A stretch of 64,000 nucleotides of DNA. Origin: AP-15 sp963700195. GTDB lineage: Bacteria > Pseudomonadota > Alphaproteobacteria > ATCC43930 > CGMCC-115725. Location: contig CAVOWQ010000010.1 in the NCBI GenBank assembly GCA_963700195.1, positions 310,001-374,000 of the forward strand, in the 5' to 3' direction. Each line of letters begins with the position of its first letter. Position 1 is the first letter of the stretch. Below the pieces are notes generated by a model, which was not told the origin of the DNA, did no database searches, and saw nothing but the letters and a program-made list of their open reading frames with translations. Positions 1 through 9,235 of this stretch are shown here, one piece after another. A program made the translations under genes and the position numbers.

Positions 1-400
1 CCAACAGGACATCACGCCCGCCGATACCCCCACTGGCGCCCCCCAGGCTATCGCATACCGCGAGGACCGACCCCAGCACGGAAACGCCGGGATGGATGGA
101 ACCCCCGGTGTCCAATGTGTCGTCGAAATCCAACGCATGACCCATGCTGGCATTCAGCAGCGCCGCCTGTGGCGCCGGCAGGCGGGTGCCCCGCAACAGC
201 ACACGGCTTTCCTCACGCCCGCCCCACCCGCCGATCACCGCAAAGAGCTCATCGATCCCCGGAGAGCCGCTGCCGCCGAGCATGCAGCCAAAAGTATCGA
301 GGATATCGCGACGGGCGGATTCCACGGCGCTGGAGGGCAAATCCGCATAGCTGGTGCGGCAAACGTGCTGGGCGAACGGCCAAGCGGCGTCATCAGTCAT
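1..400 (-). CDS. MmgE/PrpD family protein (N-terminal part, runs off left edge)
   Basis: The reverse strand reads from an ATG at 398-400, preceded by a GGGAGAAG ribosome site, into a frame that stays open to the window edge, so only the first ~133 residues are present. The stretch LLNASMGHALDFDDT (about residues 87-101), followed by GSIHPGVSVL, is the characteristic helical-domain signature of MmgE/PrpD proteins, which include 2-methylcitrate dehydratase and cis-aconitate decarboxylase. The substrate cannot be told from this fragment. It is divergent from the GST gene at 488, with a short shared promoter region. Confidence 0.85.
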   Translation of the reverse strand, partial: MTDDAAWPFAQHVCRTSYADLPSSAVESARRDILDTFGCMLGGSGSPGIDELFAVIGGWGGREESRVLLRGTRLPAPQAALLNASMGHALDFDDTLDTGGSIHPGVSVLGSVLAVCDSLGGASGGIGGRDVLL

Positions 401-487
401 TTATCTTCTCCCACCGGCTCCGATGTTCCGATATTACCTGTCGTCGCGACCTGAGCCACGCGGCGCCCGATGGGAAGGACGAACGGC

Positions 488-1117
488 ATGTTCACACTTT
501 ACTACGCCCCCGGTACATGCGCGCTCGCGACGCACATTGCGCTGGAAGAGGCAGGTACGCCGTACGAGGCGGTTCTGGTCGATTTTCGCTCACAGAGCCA
601 GCGGAGCCCCGAATACCTCGCGGTAAACCCGAAAGGGCGCGTTCCCGCACTGGTGACCGAAAGCGGCACGCTTACCGAAACGCCCGCGCTCCTGTGCTTT
701 GTCGCGCAGCGTTTTCCGCAGGCCGAACTCGCCCCGCTCGGCGATCCCTTCGCCCTGGCGCAGGTTCAGGAGTTCAATAGCTATCTCTGTTCGACGGTGC
801 ATGTCGCGCACGCCCACCGCATGCGGGGCACGCGGTGGGCGGACGACGCCGCAGCGGTCGAGGCGATGAAGCGCAAAGTGCCGTCGAACGTGACGGAATA
901 CTTTGGGCTGATCGAGCACAAGCTCATCAAGGGTCCGTGGGTAATGGGTGAGAAGTACACGATCTGCGATCCGTACCTGTTCACCATCGCTTCCTGGATA
1001 GAAGGTGACGGCGTGGATACCGCAAAAGTACCCCGCGTCATGGAACACCGCGCGCGCATGCTGGCGCGTCCCGCCGTTCAAAAAGCGGTAGCTGCCGAAG
1101 GCACGCAAATTCCCTGA
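488..1117 (+). CDS. Glutathione S-transferase family protein
   Basis: A 209-residue protein with the usual two-domain GST length. The N-terminus (MFTLYYAPGTCALATHIALEE) is the first beta-alpha unit of the thioredoxin-like domain. GRVPALV near residue 54 carries the cis-proline that holds glutathione. The C-terminal half is helical. The start at 488 is preferred to an in-frame ATG at 470 because GGAAGGA lies just upstream of it. Its stop is followed two bases later by the GTG of an amine oxidase, so the two are probably co-translated. The substrate is unknown. Confidence 0.88.
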   Translation: MFTLYYAPGTCALATHIALEEAGTPYEAVLVDFRSQSQRSPEYLAVNPKGRVPALVTESGTLTETPALLCFVAQRFPQAELAPLGDPFALAQVQEFNSYLCSTVHVAHAHRMRGTRWADDAAAVEAMKRKVPSNVTEYFGLIEHKLIKGPWVMGEKYTICDPYLFTIASWIEGDGVDTAKVPRVMEHRARMLARPAVQKAVAAEGTQIP

Positions 1118-1119
1118 CG

Positions 1120-2400
1120 GTGGCCCCTCTGCATCTGACGCATCTTATCGTCGTCGGCGCCGGTGCTGCGGGGTTGATGGCGGCCCGCGAGCTCGTGCGC
1201 GCGGGTAGGCAAGTAACGATCATCGAGGCCCGAGACCGATGCGGCGGACGCATCTACCCGCTGTCCGCCCAGGAATTTGGCTACCCGGCTGAAGGCGGTC
1301 CTGAATTTGTCCATGGCGCCGCGCCGGTGACGCGAGCACTGTTGCGCGAGGCGCAACTTTCGCTGTTGCCGCGCGGCGGAACGCGATGGAGCGCCCGCAC
1401 GGGCAAGTTATCACCCAACGATCCTTCGCCGCGTCATATGGGCCAGTTCTACCAAGCCCTGAGCGAGGTGAAAGTCGATCTACCGATAGCCGAATTTCTG
1501 GAGACGCAGTTTGCCGGTCGGCGATACAGCGAGATGCGGCGGTCAGTGACCCGAACGGTAGAGGGTTATGACGCGGCTGACCCGCGCCGCGCCAGTACTC
1601 TCGCGCTTCGCGACGAATGGCTGGCCCGGGATGATGGTCCGCACGGGCGGCTTGCGAAAGGCTATGGCGCGCTGTGCGAACATCTCTTATCCGAATGCCG
1701 CAGACACGGCGCCACGCTCCATCTCGGCTCGGCGGTAACCGCGATTAACGAGGCATCCGGGCGTGTTGCCGCGCGATGTTGCGATGGCGCCACTTACGAG
1801 GCCGACGCCGCGATCCTTACCGTGCCGCCCCCGCTCCTTTCCGAAATCGCGCTTCCGCCGGCGGCGCGCGAACGCGCAAAAGCCATGGCCGATATCGGGT
1901 TCGGCAATGTCGTCAAATTTCTGTTTCGCTTCGCCACGGCGTGGTGGGCCGATCTGGACGGGCGAGACCTGTCGGATCTGTCGTTCTTGTTTTCCGATGC
2001 AACGGTCCCGACCTGGTGGACCCAGTATCCGGACGGATATCCGGTGCTGACAGGTTGGTTGGCGGGACCCAAGGCCGGCAGGGTGTCGTCGCTTGCCGAG
2101 GCTGAACTCGTCGAAATGGGGCTCGCCTCCCTCGGCGAGATTTTTGATCTGCCTGCGGACCGCATAAGGAGGCATCTCGTCGCGGCGAGAGCGATCAACT
2201 GGGGCAACGATCCGTTCGCGCGCGGCGCTTATTCCTACGCCACGCCGAGAACCCGGGAGGCGCAGTCGGTGCTGAAGAAACCGCACGGTGACGCCATATT
2301 CTTTTCCGGCGAGGCGCTCTATGCCGGTCCGGTCATGGGCACGGTCGAGGCGGCGTTGGCCAGCGCCCAGGAAACAGCGCAGAGCATCCTGACGGGGTGA
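1120..2400 (+). CDS. FAD-dependent amine oxidase (flavin monoamine oxidase family)
   Basis: A 426-residue flavoprotein. The dinucleotide-binding motif VVGAGAAGLMAARELVRAG is at residues 11-29. It is followed by IIEARDRCGGRIYPL, the acidic end and GGR loop that bind FAD. The C-terminal IFFSGEALYAGPVMGTVEAA is the second FAD-contact block of amine oxidases. Translation apparently starts at a GTG two bases after the GST stop, so the genes look coupled. Relatives oxidise polyamines, amino acids or aryl amines; the substrate here is not evident. Confidence 0.88.
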   Translation: MAPLHLTHLIVVGAGAAGLMAARELVRAGRQVTIIEARDRCGGRIYPLSAQEFGYPAEGGPEFVHGAAPVTRALLREAQLSLLPRGGTRWSARTGKLSPNDPSPRHMGQFYQALSEVKVDLPIAEFLETQFAGRRYSEMRRSVTRTVEGYDAADPRRASTLALRDEWLARDDGPHGRLAKGYGALCEHLLSECRRHGATLHLGSAVTAINEASGRVAARCCDGATYEADAAILTVPPPLLSEIALPPAARERAKAMADIGFGNVVKFLFRFATAWWADLDGRDLSDLSFLFSDATVPTWWTQYPDGYPVLTGWLAGPKAGRVSSLAEAELVEMGLASLGEIFDLPADRIRRHLVAARAINWGNDPFARGAYSYATPRTREAQSVLKKPHGDAIFFSGEALYAGPVMGTVEAALASAQETAQSILTG

Positions 2401-2401
2401 T

Positions 2402-2414
2402 CCCGCTTCGCGGG
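2402..2414 (+). terminator. Short GC hairpin after amine oxidase gene
   Basis: CCCGC and GCGGG pair around a 3-base loop directly after the amine oxidase stop, followed by GTTT. The T tract is too short to be convincing as an intrinsic terminator. The rest of 2401-2621 holds no supportable gene. Confidence 0.3.
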
Positions 2415-2621
2415 GTTTCAGGACGATGCCTCAGGCGGTGTCCTCGACTTGCAATGGCGATCGAGGATCGTGGCGACGACATCGTTCCCGCTAGTTTCGG
2501 CGACCGGCATGCTGGGTTCGATGGACGAGATCCGCCGCCGCGCTCCGGCGCAGGCGAGCTGACACTTCAATCGGGCTGGTCGCAGGGCTAAATAGAACTC
2601 GGCATCACCGAGGAGACCACG

Positions 2622-2915
2622 ATGGACGACCAGACCCGTACCGAGCTCGAGGCCGCAACCTTCCGCCGGCTCGTGGAGCACTTGCGCGAGCGGACCGATG
2701 TGCAGAACATCGATTTGATGAACCTGGCGGGGTTCTGCCGCAACTGCCTGTCGAAATGGTATCGCGCCGAAGCCGAAGATCGCGGCCTAGCGCTCTCCGA
2801 TCCCGAATCGCGCGAGATCGTCTATGGCATGCCCTATGACGAATGGCGGGCGAAAAATCAGCGGGAAGCCAGCGCCGAACAAAAGGCCGCCTTCGCCGCC
2901 TCGCAGAAACATTGA
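2622..2915 (+). CDS. DUF1244 domain-containing protein
   Basis: A 97-residue protein that matches the small DUF1244 family over its length. It contains AGFCRNCLSKWYRAEAEDRG (residues 36-55), with the paired cysteines and Lys-Trp-Tyr that mark the family, and IVYGMPYDEWRAKNQ toward the end. The family is mostly alphaproteobacterial or gammaproteobacterial and has no settled function. The start has an upstream GAGGAGACC ribosome site. It is followed by gapR in the same direction. Confidence 0.9.
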   Translation: MDDQTRTELEAATFRRLVEHLRERTDVQNIDLMNLAGFCRNCLSKWYRAEAEDRGLALSDPESREIVYGMPYDEWRAKNQREASAEQKAAFAASQKH

Positions 2916-2987
2916 TCCCCGGCCGCGGCGCCGCTATCGTCGCCGCCGCCGCCGGGGGGCGGCATCGCAACGGGGATGAGGGGGATC

Positions 2988-3266
2988 ATGGCGGATTTCG
3001 GGGGCATTGCCGGTGAGCAGCTCAAATCATTGATCGAGCGAATCGAGCGGCTCGAGGATGAAAAGCGCGCGCTCGGCGAAGACATCAAGGAAGTCTACGC
3101 CGAGGCCAAAGGCACCGGCTTCGAGCCGAAAATCATGCGCCAGCTCATCAAGATCCGCAAAATGGACAAGGATGAGCACGACGAGCAGGAGAGCCTGCTC
3201 GACCTCTACAAGCGCGCAATCGGGATGTTGCCGGACGCGGCGCCGAGCGCTCAGGCGGCGGAGTAG
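2988..3266 (+). CDS. gapR: GapR family DNA-binding protein (DUF2312)
   Basis: A 92-residue protein of the DUF2312/GapR family. It contains LKSLIERIERLEDEKRALGE (a coiled-coil helix), KGTGFEPKIMRQLIKIRKMD, and a C-terminal helix ending AIGML. GapR is an alphaproteobacterial nucleoid protein that clamps around overtwisted DNA ahead of replication and transcription forks and stimulates topoisomerases. The start at 2988 is chosen over the upstream in-frame ATG at 2976 because AGGGGGATC precedes it at correct spacing. This is the strongest taxonomic marker in the window. Confidence 0.93.
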   Translation: MADFGGIAGEQLKSLIERIERLEDEKRALGEDIKEVYAEAKGTGFEPKIMRQLIKIRKMDKDEHDEQESLLDLYKRAIGMLPDAAPSAQAAE

Positions 3267-3275
3267 CCGCCCGCC

Positions 3276-4167
3276 TTACAGCTGGCTGGCGACGGCGGAG
3301 TGGTAGCGCCGCAGTGCCGCCAGGTGATCGGCCATCGTGTGCCCGGGGATGCGTTTGTGGTGGCGGCGATTGAAGGTCGTCGTCAGGCATAGATGCGAGG
3401 CGCCGGCTTGTTTCCAGAACTGCGCTTCTTTCGCCCAATCGGCTTCCGTTCCGGTGCCCATCGACACCCAGACCTCGATCCCGACCTTGGCGGGGTCGCG
3501 GCCTGCCTCTTCGGTCATCCGGCGCAATTGGCCGAAGACGTCGAGCGCGCTCTGGTCGGGCGGATAGGCGTTCGGCATCCAGCCGTCGCCCCATTTGGCG
3601 ATGCGCGGCAAGGTGCGCTCGTGATGCCCGCCGAACCACACCGGCACCTTGCCCGAGGCGGGCCGCGGGTTGATGCCGGCGTCCTCGATCGTGTGCCATT
3701 TGCCCTTGAAATTCACATGCGGCTCGGCCCACAGCGCCTGCATGACCTGCACCTGCTCCTCGGAGCGGCGGCCGCGGTTGTGAAAATTCTCGTTGAGCCC
3801 GGTGAACTCGACCTCGTTCCAGCCGACCCCGATGCCGAGCCGGAACCGGCCGCCGCACAGCACGTCGAGCGATGCCGCCTGCTTCGCGACGAGCACGGTC
3901 TGGCGCTGCGGCAGGATCAACACGCCGGTCGAAAAGCCGAGCTTGTTCGGTGCAGCCGGCGAGATATCCGAACAACACGAACGGGTCGTGGTATAGCCCG
4001 GCCCCGGTGCGACCCGCCTCCGATGCGCTGGCCTCGCTGGCGCCGAGCACATGGTCGGGCGCCTCGACAAAGCTGTAGCCCATCGCCTCGGCAGTCTGCG
4101 CGTATTCGCGCACGATCGCCGGATCGCCGCCGATATCGCCCAGTGGCAGTAATGCACCCAATTGCAT
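3276..4167 (-). pseudogene. LLM class F420-type flavin-dependent oxidoreductase, one frameshift
   Basis: The N-terminal part, from ATG 4167 behind AGGAGTTAAACA, reads MQLGALLPLGDIGG and continues to FVLFGYLAGCT. The conserved continuation NKLGFSTGVLILPQRQTVLV lies in another frame, so one base is gained near 3948-3953. Joined, the two give an approximately 297-residue luciferase-like monooxygenase-fold protein with GGRFRLGIGVGWNEVEF, typical of the F420-dependent TIGR03619-like group. The rest looks intact, so this could be a base-call error rather than real decay. It is convergent with gapR. Cofactor identity (F420 or FMN) is inference. Confidence 0.85.
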
Positions 4168-4185
4168 TGTTTAACTCCTATGACT

Positions 4186-4243
4186 TTCCCGGCGAAGGCC
4201 GGGATCCATTTCCGCCATGGATACCGGCTTTCGCCGGTAAGAC
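4186..4243. repeat. Dispersed intergenic palindromic repeat, copy 1
   Basis: TTCCCGGCGAAGGCCGGGA and, further on, ACCGGCTTTCGCCGGT form two adjacent hairpins separated by CCATTTCCGCCATGG. The reverse complement of 9029-9084 matches this order closely. Such hairpins sit between genes in many GC-rich bacteria and may act as mRNA ends. Confidence 0.75.
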
Positions 4244-4255
4244 AAGAAGGCAACC

Positions 4256-4892
4256 CTACATCGCCGGGGCGCGTCCGACCACGGCGGTCATCGGGTCGCT
4301 GACATCCTCGACCCATTCCGCCAGCTGGTGGGTCTCGATCCGCTCGAACCCGGCGTGGCGGAGATAGCGCTCGACGAGCCGTGCATGGCCGCCGTCATCG
4401 AGCGCCCGCCAGATCGCGACCGCCTTTGTCCAGAAGCAACGGTTCGAGAAGCTGATGACGAGAGGCGCGCCGCGGCCGCAGCACGCGGGCGACCTCGCGC
4501 AGCACCGCCACCGGCTGCTGCAGATACTGGATCGACACGCAGACCATCGCTGCATCGACACTCGCGTCGGCGAGCGGCAGCCTGGTCTCGCGATTGAGGT
4601 TCTGTACAAACCAGCGGGTGAGCCGCGGGTTGGCCGCGAGCTCGGTCGCATTCATGCCATGGCCGATCACCTCGGCATAGTCGATCTCCGGCGGCAGGTG
4701 GCTGACCCAGCTGCTCATCAAGTCGAGCAAGACGTCGCCCGCAGGTAGGGCAACCCGATAGAACTCGGTCAGCGCCGCGATCGCGCCGTCGTCGATATGG
4801 CAGACCAGCCGCGGCGGCTCGTAGAAGATTTCGTCCTCCTCCGCGTCGATCTTCGCAAAGGCCCCCTGCGGCAGCCCGAGCCGGTCGTCCAT
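4256..4892 (-). pseudogene. SAM-dependent class I methyltransferase, one frameshift
   Basis: The first frame (start 4892) gives GDVLLDLMSSWVSHLPPE, a motif I-like strand, and then SVDAAMVCVSIQYLQQP and VLREVARVLRP, the post-I and motif III area of small-molecule methyltransferases. The sequence then changes frame near 4466-4476 to GAPLVISFSNRCFWTKAVAI and ends AEWVEDVSDPMTAVVGRAP. Both halves are well formed, and joined they give about 212 residues. The substrate is unknown. It lies downstream of repeat copy 1 and is divergent from the Crp fragment. Confidence 0.8.
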
Positions 4893-5001
4893 GTCAGTCT
4901 CGCCTGTAACTCAGCTACCGCGAACTCGGCGCATGTTGGCGGGAAACTGTGGTAAAGTCGAGCTGCCGAGCCCCTGCGGCGACCCGAATTGACGTGGCCA
5001 G

Positions 5002-5181
5002 ATGATCAGCTCCTATCCGCCGGCGATACGGCGCCAGCTGCTGTCGAAGCATTTTCTGATTTCGACCATGCCGGAAGGAGCGCTCGACGACCTCGTCAAA
5101 TTCACGACGGTCGCGCGGTTCGAACCGCACCGGATGATCTTCAGCAAAGGCGCCGGTCGGGTGCGTTTAGCACCGCGCTGA
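5002..5181 (+). pseudogene. Truncated Crp/Fnr-family regulator (N-terminal fragment)
   Basis: An ATG at 5002 opens a 59-residue frame. RRQLLSKHFLISTMPEGALD and the following LVKFTTVARFEPHRMIFSKG resemble the start of the cyclic-nucleotide-binding domain of Crp/Fnr proteins. The frame then breaks into GRVRLAPR and a stop just where the beta-roll should continue, so the sensor and helix-turn-helix are missing. The stop is immediately followed by the GTG of the DUF2252 gene, suggesting a deletion that joined the two. I rest this on pattern resemblance only. Confidence 0.55.
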
Positions 5182-6561
5182 GTGGCTATTATAATGACCA
5201 GCACCTCTTCTCATCATCATCGGCGCCTCGATGAGAGGCGCGCGATTGGCGTCGAGTGGCGGCAAAAGGTACCGCTTGGCACGCAAGCAGAATGGACGCC
5301 GCCCGCCAATCGAACCGATCCGGTGGAGACCCTGATAGCGCAGGGCAGAGAGCGCATTCCGGAACTGCTGCCGGTGCGCTATGCGCGGATGAAGACCGAC
5401 CCGTTTGCTTTTCTGCGCGGCGCCGCGGCCGTCATGGCCGCCGACCTCGCCGCCAATCCGACGACCGGGTTGCGGGTGCAGTCCTGTGGTGACTGCCACC
5501 TGGCGAATTTCGGTTCCTATGCGACGCCCGAAGGTACCCCGGTCTTCGACGTCAATGATTTCGACGAGACATTGCCGGCGCCGTTCGAGTGGGACGTCAA
5601 AAGATTGGCCGCCAGCCTCGTCGTCGCCGGACGCGTTGCGGCCATGCCGGATCGCGATTGCCGTCGTCTGGCCCGCATTGCAGCAAGGAGCTATCGCGAA
5701 CAGCTGTCTAATTTGGCCCGGCTGACGCCTCTCGACGCGTGGAACATGCGCATCGACCTGATCGGCGCCGTCGCCGACATCAACTCCCCCAAGATCCGTC
5801 GCAACCTGAAGAAGCGCCTCGCCGCGGTGCTGTCAGCCGGGAAACAGCATTTTGGCCTCGTCGAAATGACAAGCGGGCATTGGCATATCAAGGACAAGCC
5901 TCCGCTGGTGCGGCATTTGAGCCGGCACGAGCTTCACGCGCACAAGGCCTTTTCGTCTTATTCCCAAACCTTGCAGGAGGACCGCCGCGTATTGTTGCAG
6001 CGTTACCATCTGCGCGACATCGCCTTCAAAGTTGTCGGGGTCGGCAGCGTCGGCACGTTCTGCGCCATCGGCCTGTTCATGTCCGACGATGAGGCGCCAC
6101 TGCTACTGCAGATCAAGGAAGCGCAGCAATCGGTTCTCGCGCCTTTCGCCGGTCCCTCGGATTACCCCAATCACGGCCAGCGGGTCGTCGTCGGGCAGCG
6201 CATGCTGCAGGCTGCTACCGACGTCTTCCTCGGCTGGACGCAGGAGCCATTGGACGGGCGGTACTTCTATGTCCGGCGGCTAAAGGATCAGAGGTTGGCC
6301 GATATCGGAGCCCGGCTCGCAGCAGCACTGCCTTTCTACGCCGGCCTATGCGGCCGCACCTTGGCACGCGCCCATGCGCGCTCCGGCGATCCGGTGTCAT
6401 TGTCAGGCTATATCGGCGACACCACCGAATTCGATAAGGCGATCGCCGAATTCGCGCGGGCGTACGCAGACCAGACCGAGCAGGATTGGCGTGCGCTTCT
6501 CCACGCGATCGCAGTAGGCCGGATTGCCGCCGAACCGCACGCCGCGGGTCAGCCGCCGTAA
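5182..6561 (+). CDS. DUF2252 domain-containing protein
   Basis: About 459 residues, matching the DUF2252 family length. Characteristic stretches are FAFLRGAAAVMAADLA, CGDCHLANFGSYATPEGTPV and VFDVNDFDETLPAPFEWDVK, which resemble a kinase-like catalytic core (HLxNFG and DFD blocks). The function of the family is not established. The start is uncertain: a GTG at 5182 directly follows the stop of the Crp fragment, and an ATG lies at 5194; neither has a clear ribosome site. The 3' end overlaps the convergent flavin reductase gene by 13 bases. Confidence 0.85.
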   Translation: MAIIMTSTSSHHHRRLDERRAIGVEWRQKVPLGTQAEWTPPANRTDPVETLIAQGRERIPELLPVRYARMKTDPFAFLRGAAAVMAADLAANPTTGLRVQSCGDCHLANFGSYATPEGTPVFDVNDFDETLPAPFEWDVKRLAASLVVAGRVAAMPDRDCRRLARIAARSYREQLSNLARLTPLDAWNMRIDLIGAVADINSPKIRRNLKKRLAAVLSAGKQHFGLVEMTSGHWHIKDKPPLVRHLSRHELHAHKAFSSYSQTLQEDRRVLLQRYHLRDIAFKVVGVGSVGTFCAIGLFMSDDEAPLLLQIKEAQQSVLAPFAGPSDYPNHGQRVVVGQRMLQAATDVFLGWTQEPLDGRYFYVRRLKDQRLADIGARLAAALPFYAGLCGRTLARAHARSGDPVSLSGYIGDTTEFDKAIAEFARAYADQTEQDWRALLHAIAVGRIAAEPHAAGQPP

Positions 6562-7052
6562 AAGACGTTGTCGCCGAGGTCCTTCATCTCGAGGATCGCC
6601 GCGTCGGGCCGCCCGGATATCGGCTTGGGCAAGTGCGCCTCGACGACCTCGCCGACGACGATGTGATGATCGCCCTGCTCGACGATGCTGGTAACGCGGC
6701 ATTCGACCGCCGCCGGCGCGGCGTCGAGGATCGGGACCCCGGTCGTGCCTTTGTGAACGGCCTGCCCGCTCAGCTTGCCGTCCTCCAGCTTGGTCGGCTT
6801 GAAGAAGGTAAAGGCGGCGCCCTTCTGGTCCTTGCCGAGCATGTTCAGCGCGAATGTCTTCTGGTCCTTGATGATCTGGTAGGCGCCGGAATCGGTCTTC
6901 ACCCCGACGACCACGAGCGGCGGCGCAAAGGCGGTCTGCGTGACCCAATTGACCGTCGCGGCGGCGACATTGCCCTTGCCGTCATCCGCGGTCAGCACAT
7001 AGATCCCGTAGGGGATCATGCGCAGCACGGTCTTCTTGGCGTCCTGATCCAT
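6549..7052 (-). CDS. Flavin reductase family protein
   Basis: A 167-residue protein with the split-barrel FMN-binding fold of flavin reductase-like proteins. MIPYGIYVLTADDGKGNVAA, then TVNWVTQTAFAPPLVVVGVK, and a GDHHIVVGEVVEA stretch fit the family in order. ATG 7052 follows a strong GGAGGACGG ribosome site. Such enzymes supply reduced FMN to a partner monooxygenase or reduce small substrates. The nearby LLM-type proteins could be partners, but nothing in the arrangement proves it. Confidence 0.85.
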   Translation of the reverse strand: MDQDAKKTVLRMIPYGIYVLTADDGKGNVAAATVNWVTQTAFAPPLVVVGVKTDSGAYQIIKDQKTFALNMLGKDQKGAAFTFFKPTKLEDGKLSGQAVHKGTTGVPILDAAPAAVECRVTSIVEQGDHHIVVGEVVEAHLPKPISGRPDAAILEMKDLGDNVFYGG

Positions 7053-7134
7053 TTCCGTCCTCCTCGATGATGAATTGGCTGGGCGGATAATAGAAAAGCG
7101 CCACGCCGGCCGGCAAGCCGCTCTCGACTCGGGC

Positions 7135-8714
7135 TCACGCCCGCCGCACGCCGTAGAATTGCGGCCACCCGTCGCGCACGTCCTGCAGGTCGGCGCGGAA
7201 GCCGGTCGGCTGGTACCACAGGCCGAGCGGAACATAGGACGGGTTCAACCAGAACTCCTCCTGCATCCTGCGGCATATCTTCTGCCGGGCTTGCTGGTCC
7301 GGCGCGTCGAACCAAGCCTCGCGCAGCGCCTCCATCTTCGGATCATCGGGCCAGCCGAACCAGGCATCGGCACCACTCGCCCGCAGCGGAAGATTGGGTC
7401 CGGGGGAGATGTTCCCCATCCCGCCGAGGCTCGTGTAAAAGATGCTCCACCCGCCTTTGTCCAGCGGCTCGCGGCTGGCGCGCCGCGCGACCACGCTCCC
7501 CCATTCGAGCAGCTGCATATCGATGTTCATGCCGATGCGCCGCAGCACGTCGGTTGCGACTTGCGACATGGCATGGATGCTTGGAATAGTCGAGCAGGCC
7601 AGGACGACCACCCGCTCGCCTCGGTATCCCGCGGCAACCAGTTCCTTCTGGACTTTTTCGTAGTCGTCGGGCCGTCGGGTGATCTCGACGCCCGCATCGC
7701 TCGCCATCGGCGTTCCCGGCGCAAATAGCCCGACATCGATCTTGGCAAGGCTCGGCTCGGCCCCGGCGACAGCAGCCATCACCGTCTCCTGGTCGACCGC
7801 ATCCAAGACGACCCGTCGCACCGCCGCATTGTCGAACGGCGGGAACAGTTGATTGAAGCGCAGACAGCCCATCCTGCCGGTGCGATCCTTGACCGTGATC
7901 ACCAGCTTCTCGCTGCGCTGGAGGTACGGCACCAGGTCGATTGCCGGGTTTTCCCACCAGTCGACCTCGCCCTGAGCCAATGCTGCGGCCGCAGTCGTTG
8001 GGTCTTGCACGTAATTCCACACGACACGCTCGATATGCGCCACCTTGGGACCTGCGCTGAAGCTCGGTTTGCCGCCGGTCCGCGGGACGTAGTCGGGGTT
8101 CCTCTCGAAGGCGGCGCGCTGGCCGGGTATCCGCTCGGAGGCGACGAATTTGAACGGTCCTGAACCGACCGCTTCCTTGATCTGCTCAAAGGCATCGGTC
8201 TTGGCCAGCCGCTCCGGCATGATCGAGCAATAGGGCTCGGCCAGGGCTTCCGGCAAAAGCGGAAACGGCTTTTTCAGGCGAAAGCGGATCGTCTTGTCGG
8301 AGATTGCCGCGAGCTCGTCGGTGCGGTTCCGTCAGCGCCTGACCCATCGGGTAGCGCTTGGCCCACCTCGTTATCGTGGCGACGCAGTCCGCGCGCCCGG
8401 ACCGGGGAACCGTCGTGGAATGTCAGCCCGTCGCGCAGCTGCAGATCCCATTGCAAGCCGTCATTCTCTATCGCATGGCCCTCGACCATTTGCGGCTGAG
8501 CGTTGAATTCCGCGTCGTAGCCGTAAAGCGTGTCGTAGACTGCCAGAGCAAAGTTGCGGGTAACGTCGGCGGTGGTCCAAACCGGGTCGAGCGAGGCGAG
8601 GTCGGCGTGCGGCACGAAGGTAATGGTCTTCTGCGCCTCCGTGCGCCCGATTTGTGGGATGGCGAGAGTTGCCGCACCGGCAAGTGTCGATTTCAGGAAA
8701 CTTCGTCGTCTCAT
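7135..8714 (-). pseudogene. ABC transporter substrate-binding protein, family 5 (peptide/nickel type), two frameshifts
   Basis: The N-terminus MRRRSFLKSTLAGAATLAIP is a twin-arginine signal, starting at 8714 after GGAGAG (an in-frame GTG at 8756 is an alternative). It is followed by ADLASLDPVWTTADVTRNFA and DGLTFHDGSPV, typical of DppA/OppA-like proteins. The middle is split by frame changes near 8398 and 8325. Reading through them gives CVATITRWAKRYPMGQAL and then LAAISDKTIRFRLKKPFPLL, rejoining the long C-terminal frame (7135-8256). Total length is about 526 residues. No permease or ATPase genes lie beside it. Confidence 0.82.
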
Positions 8715-8756
8715 TCGCAGGGCTCTCCGCGCATCGCGCGGAGACATGTTAACCAC

Positions 8757-9235
8757 GTTTCGTTAGAATTCCTAACGAGTTTACATCAAATATGACGGGT
8801 TCGTGCATGCCGTGGAGTTGGCGCTTTTTGGTCCTTAACGCTGACATTGCAGTATGGTCAGCGCCAATCTCTTGGGGTCCGCCCCCTGGATTCGGATTTC
8901 ACAAGTTATCGCACGAGTGTACGAAATTCATCGGGAAGATCGATGGTGGTTCTCGTCGCGATAGTGTTCAGACCTATTCATAAGCCTCATCGGTCGACCG
9001 TGGACCAATGCTGCCACCACAAGTTCTGTCACACCGGTGAAGGCGGGTGCGCATGGCAAAAATGGGTCCCGGCCTTCGCCGGGAAGGCGCGGGAGGGAGC
9101 CGCGGCATTGAAGCATCTGAATGCGTGTGAGCAATCGCTGCAAACATCCCATGCTTTTGCGCCAAGCGCTCGCAGCGTCGCTTGACAGCGCCCGCAAGCC
9201 GCCCCGTGATGCACCAAGGGTAGGAGGAATCCTGC
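8757..9235. other. Intergenic region without a supportable gene
   Basis: About 480 bases separate the divergent binding-protein and LLM genes. It must hold both promoters. Apart from repeat copy 2 at 9029-9084 I see no conserved coding frame or RNA. The part near 8760-8830 is less GC-rich than the neighbouring genes. Confidence 0.5.
9029..9084. repeat. Dispersed intergenic palindromic repeat, copy 2 (inverted)
   Basis: CACCGGTGAAGGCGGGT and TCCCGGCCTTCGCCGGGA correspond, on the opposite strand, to the two hairpins of the 4186-4243 copy in the same order, with a similar CCATG-containing spacer. Confidence 0.7.

Noticed and set aside
2397..2591. Small forward ORF after the amine oxidase
   Set aside because: No ribosome site, no conserved motif, and it starts inside the preceding stop region.
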